From the NCBI GenBank assembly GCA_016793465.1, contig JAEUJW010000039.1, forward strand, positions 310,001-374,000: a stretch of 64,000 nt of DNA. The letters run 5' to 3'. The translations under genes and the position numbers were made by a program. Below, piece after piece: positions 24,150-32,519 of the stretch. The notes beneath the pieces are model-generated. The model was given only the letters and a program-made list of their open reading frames with translations, ran no database searches and was not told the DNA's origin. Each line of letters begins with the position of its first letter. Positions within the stretch are counted from its first letter, which is position 1. The DNA comes from Myxococcales bacterium (lineage in GTDB: Bacteria; Myxococcota; Polyangia; Nannocystales; Nannocystaceae).

Positions 24150-24614
24150 TCAGCCTTGCGCGTGGAGGCGGTCGGTGCACCAGGCCCGCAGGGCCGGTGC
24201 GAGCGAGGCGACGTCGGCGAGGCCGTCGAGGGCGGCGGCGACGCCGGCGGCGCGGAGGTCGAGCACGGCCGCGAGGGCCTCGGCGTGCAGCGCGAGGAGC
24301 TCGGCCGGGGCGTCGGCGACGGTGCGGGTGATGAGGTCGCCGCCCGCGTCGATGCGGGTCTCGGCGATCACGCGATCGGCGTGCAGGGTCTCGACCCGCG
24401 CGGGGCCGGTGATGTGGGCCCAGAGCGCGCCGGGATCGGCGCCGGGAGCGGGGCCGGCGGCGCCGGCGGTGAAGCCGGCGGGGGCCCGCACGCGGAACAC
24501 GTCCTCGCCGCCGCCGACGCGCAGCCGCCAGGGGCCGGCCAGCGCTCCGAGCAGCCGCGGATCGCCGGCGGTGTGCCACTCGAGCGAGGAGGCTACGACG
24601 GGTTCATCGGACAT
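24150..24614 (-). CDS. Partner protein of the caspase-fold peptidase, family unknown
   Basis: The 154-residue cytoplasmic protein is mixed alpha/beta. Its N-terminal half has beta-rich runs (GPWRLRVGGGEDVFRVRAPAG, RVETLHADRVIAETRIDAGG), and its C-terminal half is helical (AELLALHAEALAAVLDLRAAG, LADVASLAPALRAWCTDRLH). No catalytic motif is seen. The gene ends 3 nt before the peptidase start, so strict co-expression is likely. By position it might be an inhibitor, adaptor or substrate of the peptidase; that is inference. A promoter lies just upstream. I do not recognise the family. Confidence 0.6.
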   Translation of the reverse strand: MSDEPVVASSLEWHTAGDPRLLGALAGPWRLRVGGGEDVFRVRAPAGFTAGAAGPAPGADPGALWAHITGPARVETLHADRVIAETRIDAGGDLITRTVADAPAELLALHAEALAAVLDLRAAGVAAALDGLADVASLAPALRAWCTDRLHAQG

Positions 24615-24625
24615 CGAACCGTGGC

Positions 24626-24654
24626 ACGATAACCCGCGGGCGAGACCTCGCCAA
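24626..24654 (-). promoter_or_regulatory. Promoter of the peptidase operon
   Basis: TTGGCG (24654-24649) and TATCGT (24631-24626) on the minus strand are 17 bp apart; the -10 ends 11 nt before the ATG. Confidence 0.5.
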
Positions 24655-24660
24655 TGCGCG

Positions 24661-24858
24661 ATGCCGAAGGGTGAGCACGAGGTGGAGCGCCGCTGCCCGG
24701 CGTGCGGGGCGATCACGGTGATCGCGGAGGAGCCGCGGGCGAGTGCGTGTCTGCCGTTCCCGCCGGTGGTGCCGCTGCGCTGCGCGACGTGCGGCAACAC
24801 GGGCACGGAGCTGCGGCTGCACGCGGGCGCGGTGGTTCGCTGGCTGCGAGGCGGGTGA
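24661..24858 (+). CDS. Small zinc-ribbon protein
   Basis: The 65-residue protein contains two knuckles, CPACG (residues 13-17) and CATCG (about 41-45), separated by a strand-rich segment, the spacing of a treble-clef or rubredoxin-like zinc ribbon. It is divergent from the peptidase operon, whose promoter overlaps its upstream region. A role in nucleic-acid or protein binding is usual for such mini-ribbons. The ATG has no clear SD. The short length leaves some doubt that it is a real gene, but the paired Cys motifs argue for it. Confidence 0.5.
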   Translation: MPKGEHEVERRCPACGAITVIAEEPRASACLPFPPVVPLRCATCGNTGTELRLHAGAVVRWLRGG

Positions 24859-24883
24859 CAGACGCGCGGCGGTGCGCGATCCT
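24855..24883 (+). promoter_or_regulatory. Promoter of the PI-PLC-like gene, leaderless
   Basis: GTGACA (24855-24860) and GATCCT (24878-24883) are 17 bp apart and the -10 ends 6 nt before the ATG at 24890. The -35 overlaps the stop codon of the zinc-ribbon gene. Confidence 0.6.
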
Positions 24884-24889
24884 GCGGGC

Positions 24890-25900
24890 ATGCGAACGAC
24901 ACGAGGACGCGCGCTGGCGCTGACGATCATGCTCGGCTGCGGGACCCAGGGGGGCGGTGACGACGGGGCGACGAGCGAGGCGGGCTCGACGAGCGCGGCG
25001 ACGTCGAATGCGACGTCGGCGGGCACGAGCTCGGGGGACGCGGCGAGCACCGGCGATCCGCCGACCGGCGGCGCGAGCTCGGAGAGCACGGGCTCGCCGC
25101 CCGACATGCCGCCGGCGCGGGCGTGCAACGGGCAGGCGGCGCTGTGCGAGCGGCGCTACGACGAGGTGGTGTTCCCGTGCACGCACAACGCCTTCGCGGC
25201 GCGCGAGGCGGGCTTTCAGGCCATCAACGCCAACCAGAACCACACCGTGGCCCAGCAGCTGGTCGACGGCGTGCGCTGCATGATGCTCGACGTGTCCGAG
25301 GACAAGGACGAGTCGGTGCTGTGCCACGGGCCGTGCTCGTTCGGGCGCCTCGATCACGCGGAGCTGCTGCTCGAGATCGCCGACTTCATGACCGCCAACC
25401 CCGACGAGGTGCTGACGATCCTGTACCAGGACGACATCGCGGTGGCGCGGATCGTCGCGGACCTCGAGGCGGCGGGGCTGGTGGCGATGACGTACGCGCA
25501 CCCGCCGGGCGACCCGTGGCCGACGCTGGCGGAGATGATCGACGCGGGCACGCGGCTGGTGATCACCGCGGAGGCGGGCGGGCCGCCGCCGGCGTGGTAC
25601 CAGCACCTGTGGGACCTGGCGTGGGACACGCCGTACACCTGGTACGCGGCGGAGGAGTTCGACTGCTCACTCAACCGCGGGCAGATGGGCAACGACCTGT
25701 TCTTGATCAACCACTGGCTCAGCACCGAGTTCGACACGCCGTCGGAGGCAGGGGCCGAGAGCGTGAACGCCTACGACGTGCTGCACGCGCGGGCGAAGGC
25801 CTGCGAGGCGGAGGTCGGGCGGCTGCCGAACTTCCTCGCGGTCGACTTCTACGACCACGGCGAGCTGTTCGCGGTGGTGGACGCGCTCAACGGGGTGTGA
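24890..25900 (+). CDS. PI-PLC X-domain-like phosphodiesterase lipoprotein
   Basis: The 336-residue protein starts with a signal peptide and lipobox (MLGCG). A Ser/Thr/Gly/Ala linker follows to about residue 75, and then a TIM-barrel-type PLC-like domain. Signature segments are THNAFAA (catalytic His), QQLVDGVRCMMLDVSED, LCHGPCSFG (second His), LLEIADFMTANPDEVLTILYQDD and RLVITAEAGG. Both catalytic histidines appear present. Eukaryotic-style secreted PLC-XD proteins and bacterial PI-PLCs cleave phosphoinositides or GPI anchors; the substrate of this one is unknown, but surface location suits attack on host or prey membranes. Convergent with csrA, 22 bp apart. Confidence 0.8.
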   Translation: MRTTRGRALALTIMLGCGTQGGGDDGATSEAGSTSAATSNATSAGTSSGDAASTGDPPTGGASSESTGSPPDMPPARACNGQAALCERRYDEVVFPCTHNAFAAREAGFQAINANQNHTVAQQLVDGVRCMMLDVSEDKDESVLCHGPCSFGRLDHAELLLEIADFMTANPDEVLTILYQDDIAVARIVADLEAAGLVAMTYAHPPGDPWPTLAEMIDAGTRLVITAEAGGPPPAWYQHLWDLAWDTPYTWYAAEEFDCSLNRGQMGNDLFLINHWLSTEFDTPSEAGAESVNAYDVLHARAKACEAEVGRLPNFLAVDFYDHGELFAVVDALNGV

Positions 25901-25922
25901 CGCGGGCCGCGCGGTGACTCGC

Positions 25923-26150
25923 TCACTCGGCGGAGCCGGGCTCGTCGCCCTCGGGCGGGGCCTCGGACGGCTCCTTGGGGTGCGCGCCCTCCTGCGAGAT
26001 CTGCTGCCACAGCTCCTCGCGATACACGGGCAGTCCGGGCGGTGCCGAGATGCCGAGGCGAACCTGACGTCCACGAATCTCGCGGACGACGAGCTCGATC
26101 TGATCTCCGATGCGGATCTTCTGGCCGACTTTTCTGGTGAGCGTCAACAT
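25923..26150 (-). CDS. csrA: CsrA RNA-binding translational regulator
   Basis: The 75-residue protein has the classic CsrA core MLTLTRKVGQKIRIGDQIEL, VREIRGRQVRLGISAPPGL and PVYREELWQQI. Arg at the VHREE-equivalent position and the N-terminal RNA-binding strand are conserved. The last ~20 residues (HPKEPSEAPPEGDEPGSAE) are an acidic, disordered tail not present in the 61-residue E. coli protein. It binds GGA-containing mRNA leaders and usually represses translation. A GGAGAGG SD precedes the ATG, and itself contains GGA, so autoregulation is possible. The 187 bp upstream include a comparatively AT-rich stretch (26220-26270) that probably carries the promoter. Confidence 0.95.
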   Translation of the reverse strand: MLTLTRKVGQKIRIGDQIELVVREIRGRQVRLGISAPPGLPVYREELWQQISQEGAHPKEPSEAPPEGDEPGSAE

Positions 26151-26317
26151 CAGGCCTCTCCGTGGCAGTGCGGGTGCGTGGCCGAGGACACGCGCTTGGC
26201 TAAACGAGGCACTGCTCGTGCCTGATAGCTATTCGGGAAGTCGCCGATTTCTGCAAGCCTTTAATTCGCACGAGCGAGGCTTCGCAGCTCTATTCCGCGC
26301 GTTCGCGGGGGGGCGAC

Positions 26318-26340
26318 GACCTGACCGTTCGGCCAGGTCA
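26318..26340. repeat. Palindrome variant overlapping a stop codon
   Basis: GACCTGACC-GTTC-GGCCAGGTC pairs over nine positions with one mismatch. Its right end continues into TCA, the stop codon of the minus-strand peptidase gene. Confidence 0.7.
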
Positions 26341-27987
26341 CTCGCGGCACAGGGCCTGCTCTCGGGCGCGCTCGCCCTCGTCGTCGGCGAGGCGGGCGAG
26401 GTCGCAGTGCAGCGTCGGGATGAACGGGTTGACGCGGACGGCCCGGTCGAGCGCGGCGCGGGCGGCGTGCTCGTCGCCGAGCTGCAGCAGGGCGCGACCC
26501 TCGGCGGCGGCGACGTTGGGCTGCTCGGGGTCGTCGGCGCCGGCGATGCGCAGCAGCGGGGCGGCCTTCGCCGGCTGCGACAGTTGCAGGTACAGCTCGC
26601 CGAGGCGACGGGCGAGCTTGGGGTCGGCGGCGACGCGGGGCTCGGCGGCGCGGGCCTTCTCGTACTGGCGGGCGGCCGGCGCGAGGTGACCGCGGAGCGT
26701 GAGCAGCACGCCGAGGCGCGCGTGCTGGCGGGCTTTGCCGCCGCCGAGATGGGAGAATACGTCGCCGAGCAGCGTGGGGTCGGCGGGTTCGTCGGCGGCG
26801 TCGATCTTGGCGGGGTCCTTGAACTGCAGCTTCTTGATCGGCGCGGCCGACGTCCTGGCGGGGCCGGCGGTGCGGCGGCGCATGGTCGACTTCCACTCGC
26901 TCTCGAAGGCGGAGAACTCGGCGCCCCAGGCGGCGGCGAGCGCGTCCTCGGCGACCTCGCCGGCGGCCACGCGATCGAGCAGGGCGGTCAGGCCGGGGCG
27001 GCCGCGGGCCTCGCGGAGCAGCTCGAGCATGGTCTGGACCTGGGCGTAGGCGAGGGCGGCCCGCTCCTGCGAGGGCAGCATGGCGAGCGAGGGGTACATC
27101 TCCTGGAAGGTGACGAGGTCGTCCTTGGCGAGTGCGCGGGCCAGCAGCTTGCGCGGGCCGGGCTCGAGCGGCAGCGGGTTCGGGCTGCGCCAGCGCGTCT
27201 CGAGCAGCTTGGCCAGGCCCTCTTGCAGCCACACCGGGGCGCGGTTCTTGGTGCGGATGGTGACGATGTAGTGCACGTACTCGTGCACGGCGGTGTCGAG
27301 CCAGCCGTAGCCCTGCAGCAGCACGCGCGGGCTGACCATGATGATGCGGCGGTACTTGGTGATGCCGACGGTGCCGGTGGTGTAGACGTTGTCGAGCGTC
27401 AGCGGCGAGACGAGCGCGAGCTTGGCGGGGTCGTCGAGGATCTCGAAGCGGATCGGGTGATCGGGCGTCACGCCGACGTCGTCGCCGAGGGCCGCGCGCG
27501 CGGCGGCCATCGCCGCGAACAGGTAGGGCGCGAGCAGGGCGTCGCGGCTGTCGGCGAACACGACCTCGACGTGGCCGTCGGGGCTGACCTGGCGGATCGC
27601 CGGGCCGAGCGCGCGCTGCTCGCCGCGCGCGAGGCCGAGGTGGTGCTGGGCCTCCTGCACGAGCGCGCCGGCGGCCGGCAGCTGGCCCGAGGTCAGCGCG
27701 CCGCCGAGGAGCTTCTCGGCGCCCGCGTAGTCGGCGGCGTAGAGCGCGAGGGCGCCGGCCTTGACGTCGCGGGCCGCCCCCGCGGGCATGGCCTCGACGG
27801 CGGCCGCGGCGGCCTTCAGGTCCCAGCCCTCGAGGGCGGCGTCGAAGCGCTCGGCGGCGGCGCTGAAGGCCTCCGGGTCGAGGGCGACCGCGGGGGCCGG
27901 CTCGGCGGAAGCGGCGCTCGGAGCGGCGAGCAGCAGCAGCGCGAGGGCTGTCTTCGTGAACATGTTCGTACGAGCAGGTCGCGTCAT
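26338..27987 (-). CDS. Peptidase MA-like zinc protease with TPR tail
   Basis: The 549-residue exported protein has a signal peptide (ALALLLLAAPSAASA), an N-terminal helical region and a gluzincin-type domain with HEYVH (about residue 234) followed by PVWLQEGLAKLLE, in which the Glu serves as third zinc ligand. This is the peptidase MA-like pattern. From about residue 420 there are TPR units (ARLGVLLTLRGHLAPAARQYEKARAAEP, KLARRLGELYLQLSQPAKAA, DEHAARAALDRAVRVNP). It overlaps the DUF4175 gene by 4 nt (ATGA), so translation is coupled and the two probably work together in the envelope. The ATG at 27963 is an alternative start closer to the signal peptide. Confidence 0.82.
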   Translation of the reverse strand: MTRPARTNMFTKTALALLLLAAPSAASAEPAPAVALDPEAFSAAAERFDAALEGWDLKAAAAAVEAMPAGAARDVKAGALALYAADYAGAEKLLGGALTSGQLPAAGALVQEAQHHLGLARGEQRALGPAIRQVSPDGHVEVVFADSRDALLAPYLFAAMAAARAALGDDVGVTPDHPIRFEILDDPAKLALVSPLTLDNVYTTGTVGITKYRRIIMVSPRVLLQGYGWLDTAVHEYVHYIVTIRTKNRAPVWLQEGLAKLLETRWRSPNPLPLEPGPRKLLARALAKDDLVTFQEMYPSLAMLPSQERAALAYAQVQTMLELLREARGRPGLTALLDRVAAGEVAEDALAAAWGAEFSAFESEWKSTMRRRTAGPARTSAAPIKKLQFKDPAKIDAADEPADPTLLGDVFSHLGGGKARQHARLGVLLTLRGHLAPAARQYEKARAAEPRVAADPKLARRLGELYLQLSQPAKAAPLLRIAGADDPEQPNVAAAEGRALLQLGDEHAARAALDRAVRVNPFIPTLHCDLARLADDEGERAREQALCRE

Positions 27988-30900
27988 CGCAGCAGCTCCT
28001 CGTAGTAGCGCTCGACCTCGCGGCCGAACCCGGCGGGCGCGCCCTCCTTCATGGCGTCCATCAGCTCGTCGCGCAGCGAGCGGTCGCGCTCGGTCTCGGT
28101 GCTGGCCTGCTCGTGCGAGGCGCCGCCGGGCGGCGGGGCGCTCTGGCGCAGGCTGTCGAGCGCGCGCTGGATGGCGGAGACGGCGTCGGACTGCTGGTCG
28201 CCGGCCGGGCCGCCGCGGCGCTCGCCGAGCGAGCGGGTGCTGCCCGACATGTGCTCGAGGGCCTCGCGCAGGGCCTGCTTGCCGGCGTCGGGCAGCTTCT
28301 CGGCGCCGGGGCTGTCGAGCAGCTGCTGGGCCTGGGCGCGGAGGTTCTGCTGGCGCTGGGCGGCGGCGTCGAAGCGGGCCTTCTCGCCGTCGCCGAGGCC
28401 GGCCTCGGGCGCGGGGACCTGCTCGGCGAGCCGGTCGAGCAGGCGCTGGGCGTCCTTGCCGGCCTGCTCGAGGGCGCGGCGCTCGGGCGAGGGGTCGCCG
28501 GCGCCGGCGGCGGCCCGCTGCAGCGCGCGGACGGCCTGCTGGGCGGCCTCGTGGGCCCGGAGCGCGCGGGCCGGATCGTTGCCGGCCTCGGCCTCGAGGT
28601 GCTGCAGCTGCTCGCGGGCGTCCTCGAGGGCGCGGCGGCCGTCGCGTCCGAGGCGGGCGTCGTTGATCGCCTCGAGCTGCTTGCGCAGATCACCTGCCTT
28701 TTGGGCCAGGTTCTTGGCGAGCTTGGCGTCGAGGGGCGTCGACTCGGCCTGCTCGCGCCACTGCTGGTGGAGCGCGCGGGTCTCGGAGCGCAGGCCGACC
28801 TCGTCGTCCTGCAGGCGCGAGAGGCCGCGCAGGAGGTCGACGCGGGCGCGGTCCTGCTCGGGCACGTCGTCGGCCATGCCCTCGTCGGCCTGGCGCTGCT
28901 GGATCGAGTCTCGCAGCTTGCGCAGCTCGTCGAGCGAGCCGCGGGCCTGCTCGAGCGCGCCGTCGACGTCGCCCTGGCGCAGCTGCTCGGCGACGTCCTG
29001 CTGGCGGAGCTTGGCCTCCATGGCCTCGAAGGCGTCGAGGTTCAGGAACTCCTGGCCGACCTCCTTGTCGAGGCGCGCGCGGGCCTCGGCGAGGCGGCGC
29101 AGGTCCTCGCGGATGCGCTGCTGCAGCTGGTCGATCTCGCCGCGCACCGACTCGTCGCCGGCCTTCAATTTTTCGAGCAGGTCGATGAGCTTCTGCTGCG
29201 AGGCCTGCACGCGGGCCACCAGCTCCTCGATCTGGGCCACCACCTGATCGTCGACGAGGTCGTCGATGCGGATGATCTCGTCCTCGAGCTGGGTGACCTG
29301 CTGGCGGTTGACCGCGGTCAGGCGGGCCAGCGGTCCGGCGAGCTGGCGCAGCAGCTCGGCGCCGGGCGGGACGGCGGTGTGGAGCTCGGCCTCGCGGCGG
29401 TGCAGGTCCATGAGGCGGCGGTGGATCGCGGTCAGCGTGAGCGCGTCGCGCGGGGGGCTCAGGCTGTCGACCGAGAGGGCGTCGATGACGGCGCCGATGC
29501 CCGCGAGCAGCTGCTCGGAGGCGGCGAGCAGCTCGCGGGCGCGCAGCAGGTCGCGCACGGCGGCGATGTCCTCGGGCGGGAGATCGTCGAGCGCGGGGTC
29601 GTCGAGGTCGGGGTGGGCGACGGCGTCGCTCGCGACCTGTCCCGAAGGACCTGGCGCATCGGCCAGCATGCGGCGGGCCAGCAGATCGACGGCGGCGTCG
29701 CGCAGGGCGGCCAGGCTGTCGAGGTTGTCGGCGTGCTCGCGGGCCTCGTCGCGCAGCTGGAGGCGCAGGCGGGCCGAGCGGGCGGGCTTGCCGGGCGGGT
29801 CGGGCAGCGGCGTGAGGCCGAGGCCGGGGTCGTTGTCGCGGACCTCGATCCAGTAGGTGAGCTCGCGGCGCTCGGCGAGCGGCACGCTCGAGAGGTCCCA
29901 GGTGTAGCGGTGCTGCCAGGTGCGGGCGCGTGATGGAGGCGGGCCGGCGTCGAGGCGGATCTCCTCGCCCTCGGGGCCCTCGAACACGAGGGTGGCCTGC
30001 GCCAGGCCGAAGTCGTCGCGGGCCTTGAAGCGCAGCTCGATGCTGTCACGCTCGCTCGGCTCGCCCTGGCTGCGCGGCTGCGGGGCGAGCTCGACCTCGG
30101 GCGGATCGTCGGGCTCGAGCTCGAGGGGGAAGGCGGGGGCTGCGTCGGGGTCGCCGTCGGCGACGAGGCGCCAGCTGCCGCCGCCGCGGACCATCAGGCT
30201 GCCGGTCCACGTGGTCGGGGCGGCGGGGTCGTTCGCGTCGGTCTTCGGGGTGAGGTCGATGCGCTCGGGCGCCGGGTCGGGGAGGGCGTCGCTGGGGTCG
30301 TAGACGAGGACGGCGTGGAGCACGCCGACCGGGCGGCGGGTCGTCAGCTCAAGGTCGACGCGGGTCCCGGCGAGCACGCGCAGGCCGCCGCTCGGGTTCT
30401 GCACGGCGCGGTCGGGGCGGCCGGCGTGTGAGGGAGCGACGAGGCTCAGGCGGAGGCTCGACCACAGCGGCTCGGGCGGGACCGGCGGGCGGCCGTCCTC
30501 GGCGGCGAGGAGGAGCACGAGGCCGCGGGCGCCCGTCGAGTGGGCGGCGGCGAGGATGGCCCCGAGGACAGCCAGGCCGGCGAGGGCGGCCACGGGGGCG
30601 CGCGCCCGCAGGGGCGGGGCGGCGAGGGCAGGGGCACAGGCGCGCGCGCGGGCCGCGACGCTGGCCACGTAGGCGGCGGCGAGGTCGGGCGAGCCGCGGG
30701 CGGCGGCGCCGGCGGCGAAGGCCTCGGAGAGCTCGACGGCGGCGAGGATCTCGCGGCGCAGGCCGCGGTCGGCCTCCCCAGCCGAAGACCCACGCGTGAG
30801 GGGTCCGAGGTTTTGGGATATGGTTTGCGCCGTCCGATGTCGGGTCCCCGCCATTCGCCGCGTTCGTCGCGCCGCCCGCACCAGCAACGCCGCCGCCGTC

Positions 30901-31085
30901 GCGGTCGCCAGCGTCCAGGTCGCGGGCGCGACGAGGTCGCCGCGCGAGGTCTCGCCGGCGACCAGCGAGCCGATGAGCACGAGCCCGGCGGCGCCGGTGA
31001 GGCTCCACAGACCGGCCGTCGCCAGCTCACGCCAGCGGATCCAGGCCGCCGTGGCTGCGAGGAGGTCGTCCAGAGGGCTGGCCAT
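27984..31085 (-). CDS. DUF4175 family membrane protein
   Basis: The 1033-residue protein has three N-terminal membrane helices (AGLWSLTGAAGLVLIGSLV; WTLATATAAALLV; VAALAGLAVLGAILAAAHS). Next come two extracytoplasmic beta-sandwich-like domains with ARDDFGLAQATLVFEG and TYWIEVRDNDP, characteristic of DUF4175. A very long helical region (about 520-1033) is rich in Gln/Arg/Glu coiled coil. Homologues in alpha-proteobacteria and myxobacteria are of unknown function, usually beside metalloproteases or BatA-like genes. The linker ADAPGPSGQVASD holds a palindrome copy. Start: ATG at 31085, with a promoter just upstream. The GC-poorer patch at 30800-30850 codes for an unusual QTISQNLGPL segment. Confidence 0.8.
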   Translation of the reverse strand: MASPLDDLLAATAAWIRWRELATAGLWSLTGAAGLVLIGSLVAGETSRGDLVAPATWTLATATAAALLVRAARRTRRMAGTRHRTAQTISQNLGPLTRGSSAGEADRGLRREILAAVELSEAFAAGAAARGSPDLAAAYVASVAARARACAPALAAPPLRARAPVAALAGLAVLGAILAAAHSTGARGLVLLLAAEDGRPPVPPEPLWSSLRLSLVAPSHAGRPDRAVQNPSGGLRVLAGTRVDLELTTRRPVGVLHAVLVYDPSDALPDPAPERIDLTPKTDANDPAAPTTWTGSLMVRGGGSWRLVADGDPDAAPAFPLELEPDDPPEVELAPQPRSQGEPSERDSIELRFKARDDFGLAQATLVFEGPEGEEIRLDAGPPPSRARTWQHRYTWDLSSVPLAERRELTYWIEVRDNDPGLGLTPLPDPPGKPARSARLRLQLRDEAREHADNLDSLAALRDAAVDLLARRMLADAPGPSGQVASDAVAHPDLDDPALDDLPPEDIAAVRDLLRARELLAASEQLLAGIGAVIDALSVDSLSPPRDALTLTAIHRRLMDLHRREAELHTAVPPGAELLRQLAGPLARLTAVNRQQVTQLEDEIIRIDDLVDDQVVAQIEELVARVQASQQKLIDLLEKLKAGDESVRGEIDQLQQRIREDLRRLAEARARLDKEVGQEFLNLDAFEAMEAKLRQQDVAEQLRQGDVDGALEQARGSLDELRKLRDSIQQRQADEGMADDVPEQDRARVDLLRGLSRLQDDEVGLRSETRALHQQWREQAESTPLDAKLAKNLAQKAGDLRKQLEAINDARLGRDGRRALEDAREQLQHLEAEAGNDPARALRAHEAAQQAVRALQRAAAGAGDPSPERRALEQAGKDAQRLLDRLAEQVPAPEAGLGDGEKARFDAAAQRQQNLRAQAQQLLDSPGAEKLPDAGKQALREALEHMSGSTRSLGERRGGPAGDQQSDAVSAIQRALDSLRQSAPPPGGASHEQASTETERDRSLRDELMDAMKEGAPAGFGREVERYYEELLR
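29634..29654. repeat. Palindrome copy in the DUF4175 gene
   Basis: GACCTGTCC-CGAA-GGACCTGG: left arm perfect, right arm with a two-base change. It encodes DAPGPSGQVA on the minus strand. Confidence 0.65.
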
Positions 31086-31097
31086 CGGCGAAGACTC

Positions 31098-31126
31098 GGT
31101 ATAGCCCCGTCCCGGGTGGCCGTCAC
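31098..31126 (-). promoter_or_regulatory. Promoter of the DUF4175-peptidase operon
   Basis: GTGACG (31126-31121) and TATACC (31103-31098) on the minus strand are 17 bp apart, with the -10 ending 12 nt before the ATG. Confidence 0.55.
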
Positions 31127-31200
31127 CCTCTTCCACCACGCTCCCGCGCAGCGGGACCTGAATAGTGCGGGCACGCGCCCGTCGAAGGACGCTTCTTAAC

Positions 31201-31875
31201 GTGGTTTCCCCAGAGCCCGGCGACCAGGAATTGGTCGAAGCATGTCGGTCGGGGGACCGACAGGCCTTCAAATCCTTGATGCAGCGCTACCAGCGCAAGG
31301 TCTACTCGGTCGCCTACGGGTTCCTGCGCAACCAGGAGGACGCTCTCGACGTGGTCCAGGAGAGTTTCATCAAGGTCCACCGCTATCTCGGAAACTTCGA
31401 GGGAAATTCCAGCTTCTACACCTGGCTGTACCGCATCGTGACCAACCTCTGCATCGACCACATCCGCAAGAATCGGCGCCATCGCGAGCTCGAGTTCGAC
31501 GACAGCCTGCGCCACGACGGCGGCGACGACCCGGGGAGCATCGTCGCGCTCCCGCTGTCCAGCGTGGGCGATCCGGCGCAGCTCCTGCAGCGGCGCGAGA
31601 TCCTCGATGCGGTCCAGGACGGGCTCCAGTACCTCAGCGACAAGCACCGAGCGGTCATCGTCATGCGGGAACTCCAGGGGATGAGCTACGAGGAGATGGC
31701 CCAGGCCATGAAGTGCTCGAAGGGCACCATCATGAGCCGGCTGTTCCACGCCCGCCGCAACATGCAGCGGCTCCTGACCGAGAGGCTCGGGTATGTGCCC
31801 AGCGCTCCGGCCGACGAAAGTTCTGAAGATCGGGACGCCGAGCGCGTCGCTACACCTCAGGCGGTGCTGCCATGA
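31201..31875 (+). CDS. ECF RNA polymerase sigma factor (RpoE-like)
   Basis: The 224-residue sigma factor has region 2 ([43 protein letters not shown], then [19 protein letters not shown]) and region 4 ([41 protein letters not shown]) intact. A linker of about 45 residues separates them, longer than usual. The GTG at 31201 is preferred because the family begins close to [18 protein letters not shown] lies 11 nt upstream. A GTG at 31165 would add 12 basic residues. The anti-sigma gene overlaps it by 4 nt. Probably an envelope-stress or developmental regulon; it could control the divergent DUF4175 operon, but no ECF-type motif is evident there. Confidence 0.92.
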   Translation: MVSPEPGDQELVEACRSGDRQAFKSLMQRYQRKVYSVAYGFLRNQEDALDVVQESFIKVHRYLGNFEGNSSFYTWLYRIVTNLCIDHIRKNRRHRELEFDDSLRHDGGDDPGSIVALPLSSVGDPAQLLQRREILDAVQDGLQYLSDKHRAVIVMRELQGMSYEEMAQAMKCSKGTIMSRLFHARRNMQRLLTERLGYVPSAPADESSEDRDAERVATPQAVLP

Positions 31876-32501
31876 CCGGGACCGAGGAACAGCTCAGCGC
31901 GTACATCGACGGAGAACTGGCGCCTGCCGAGCGGGCGGAGGTGGACCGCTGGCTGGCGCAGGACGCCAGGGCGCGGGCGCTGGTCGCCGAGCTCACGCTG
32001 CTCCGCGGGGCCGTCGAGGCCAGCCTGGACGCCGAGGCCGCGAAGGTGCCCGAGGCGCGGTTCGAGCAGATCTGGGACGAGATCGATCGGGCCCTCGACC
32101 GCGAGACGGCGGCCCACCCGCAGGCCGCTCCGACGCCCTCGCTGTGGGCCCGCGTGCTCGCCGTGCTGCGCCCGGTGTGGGTGCCGGTCGCCGCCACCGC
32201 CGCGGTCGCCGCGGTCGTCGTCGGCATCGTCAGCTCCGGCGCCATCACCCGCACGAGCGGCCCGACCGCGGTGGTCGCCAGCAACGACGGCGCGTCGGCA
32301 CCTGTCCCGGCGGACAGCCCGGCCGCGACCCCCGCCGAGCTCGAGCCCGTGTTCCCCGCGCCGGCGCTGCGCGAGGCGGACATCGAGCGCATCGAGTTCG
32401 GCGGCAAGGCCGGCCGCATCGGCACCATCGAGGGCACGAAGGGCACCACGACGGTCATCTGGATCTCCGAGGACGAGCCGCCCGCCGGCCGCTCTCTGTA
32501 A
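31872..32501 (+). CDS. Membrane anti-sigma factor without zinc motif
   Basis: The 209-residue protein begins with an anti-sigma-fold helix bundle ([37 protein letters not shown]). The His-x3-Cys-x2-Cys motif of ZAS domains is missing. A second helix ([17 protein letters not shown]), one membrane helix ([22 protein letters not shown], about 97-118) and a periplasmic tail ending in a short strand domain ([24 protein letters not shown]) follow. The ATGA overlap with the sigma gene and the topology make it the cognate anti-sigma. Release would need proteolysis of the periplasmic part. The Ala/Pro linker after the membrane helix contains a palindrome copy (APVPADSP). Confidence 0.85.
   Translation: MTGTEEQLSAYIDGELAPAERAEVDRWLAQDARARALVAELTLLRGAVEASLDAEAAKVPEARFEQIWDEIDRALDRETAAHPQAAPTPSLWARVLAVLRPVWVPVAATAAVAAVVVGIVSSGAITRTSGPTAVVASNDGASAPVPADSPAATPAELEPVFPAPALREADIERIEFGGKAGRIGTIEGTKGTTTVIWISEDEPPAGRSL
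32301..32317. repeat. Palindrome copy in the anti-sigma gene
   Basis: CCTGTCC-CGGC-GGACAGC, 6-bp perfect stem, encoding PVPADSP in the periplasmic linker. Confidence 0.75.
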
Positions 32502-32519
32502 TTACATGAGGCATCGACC

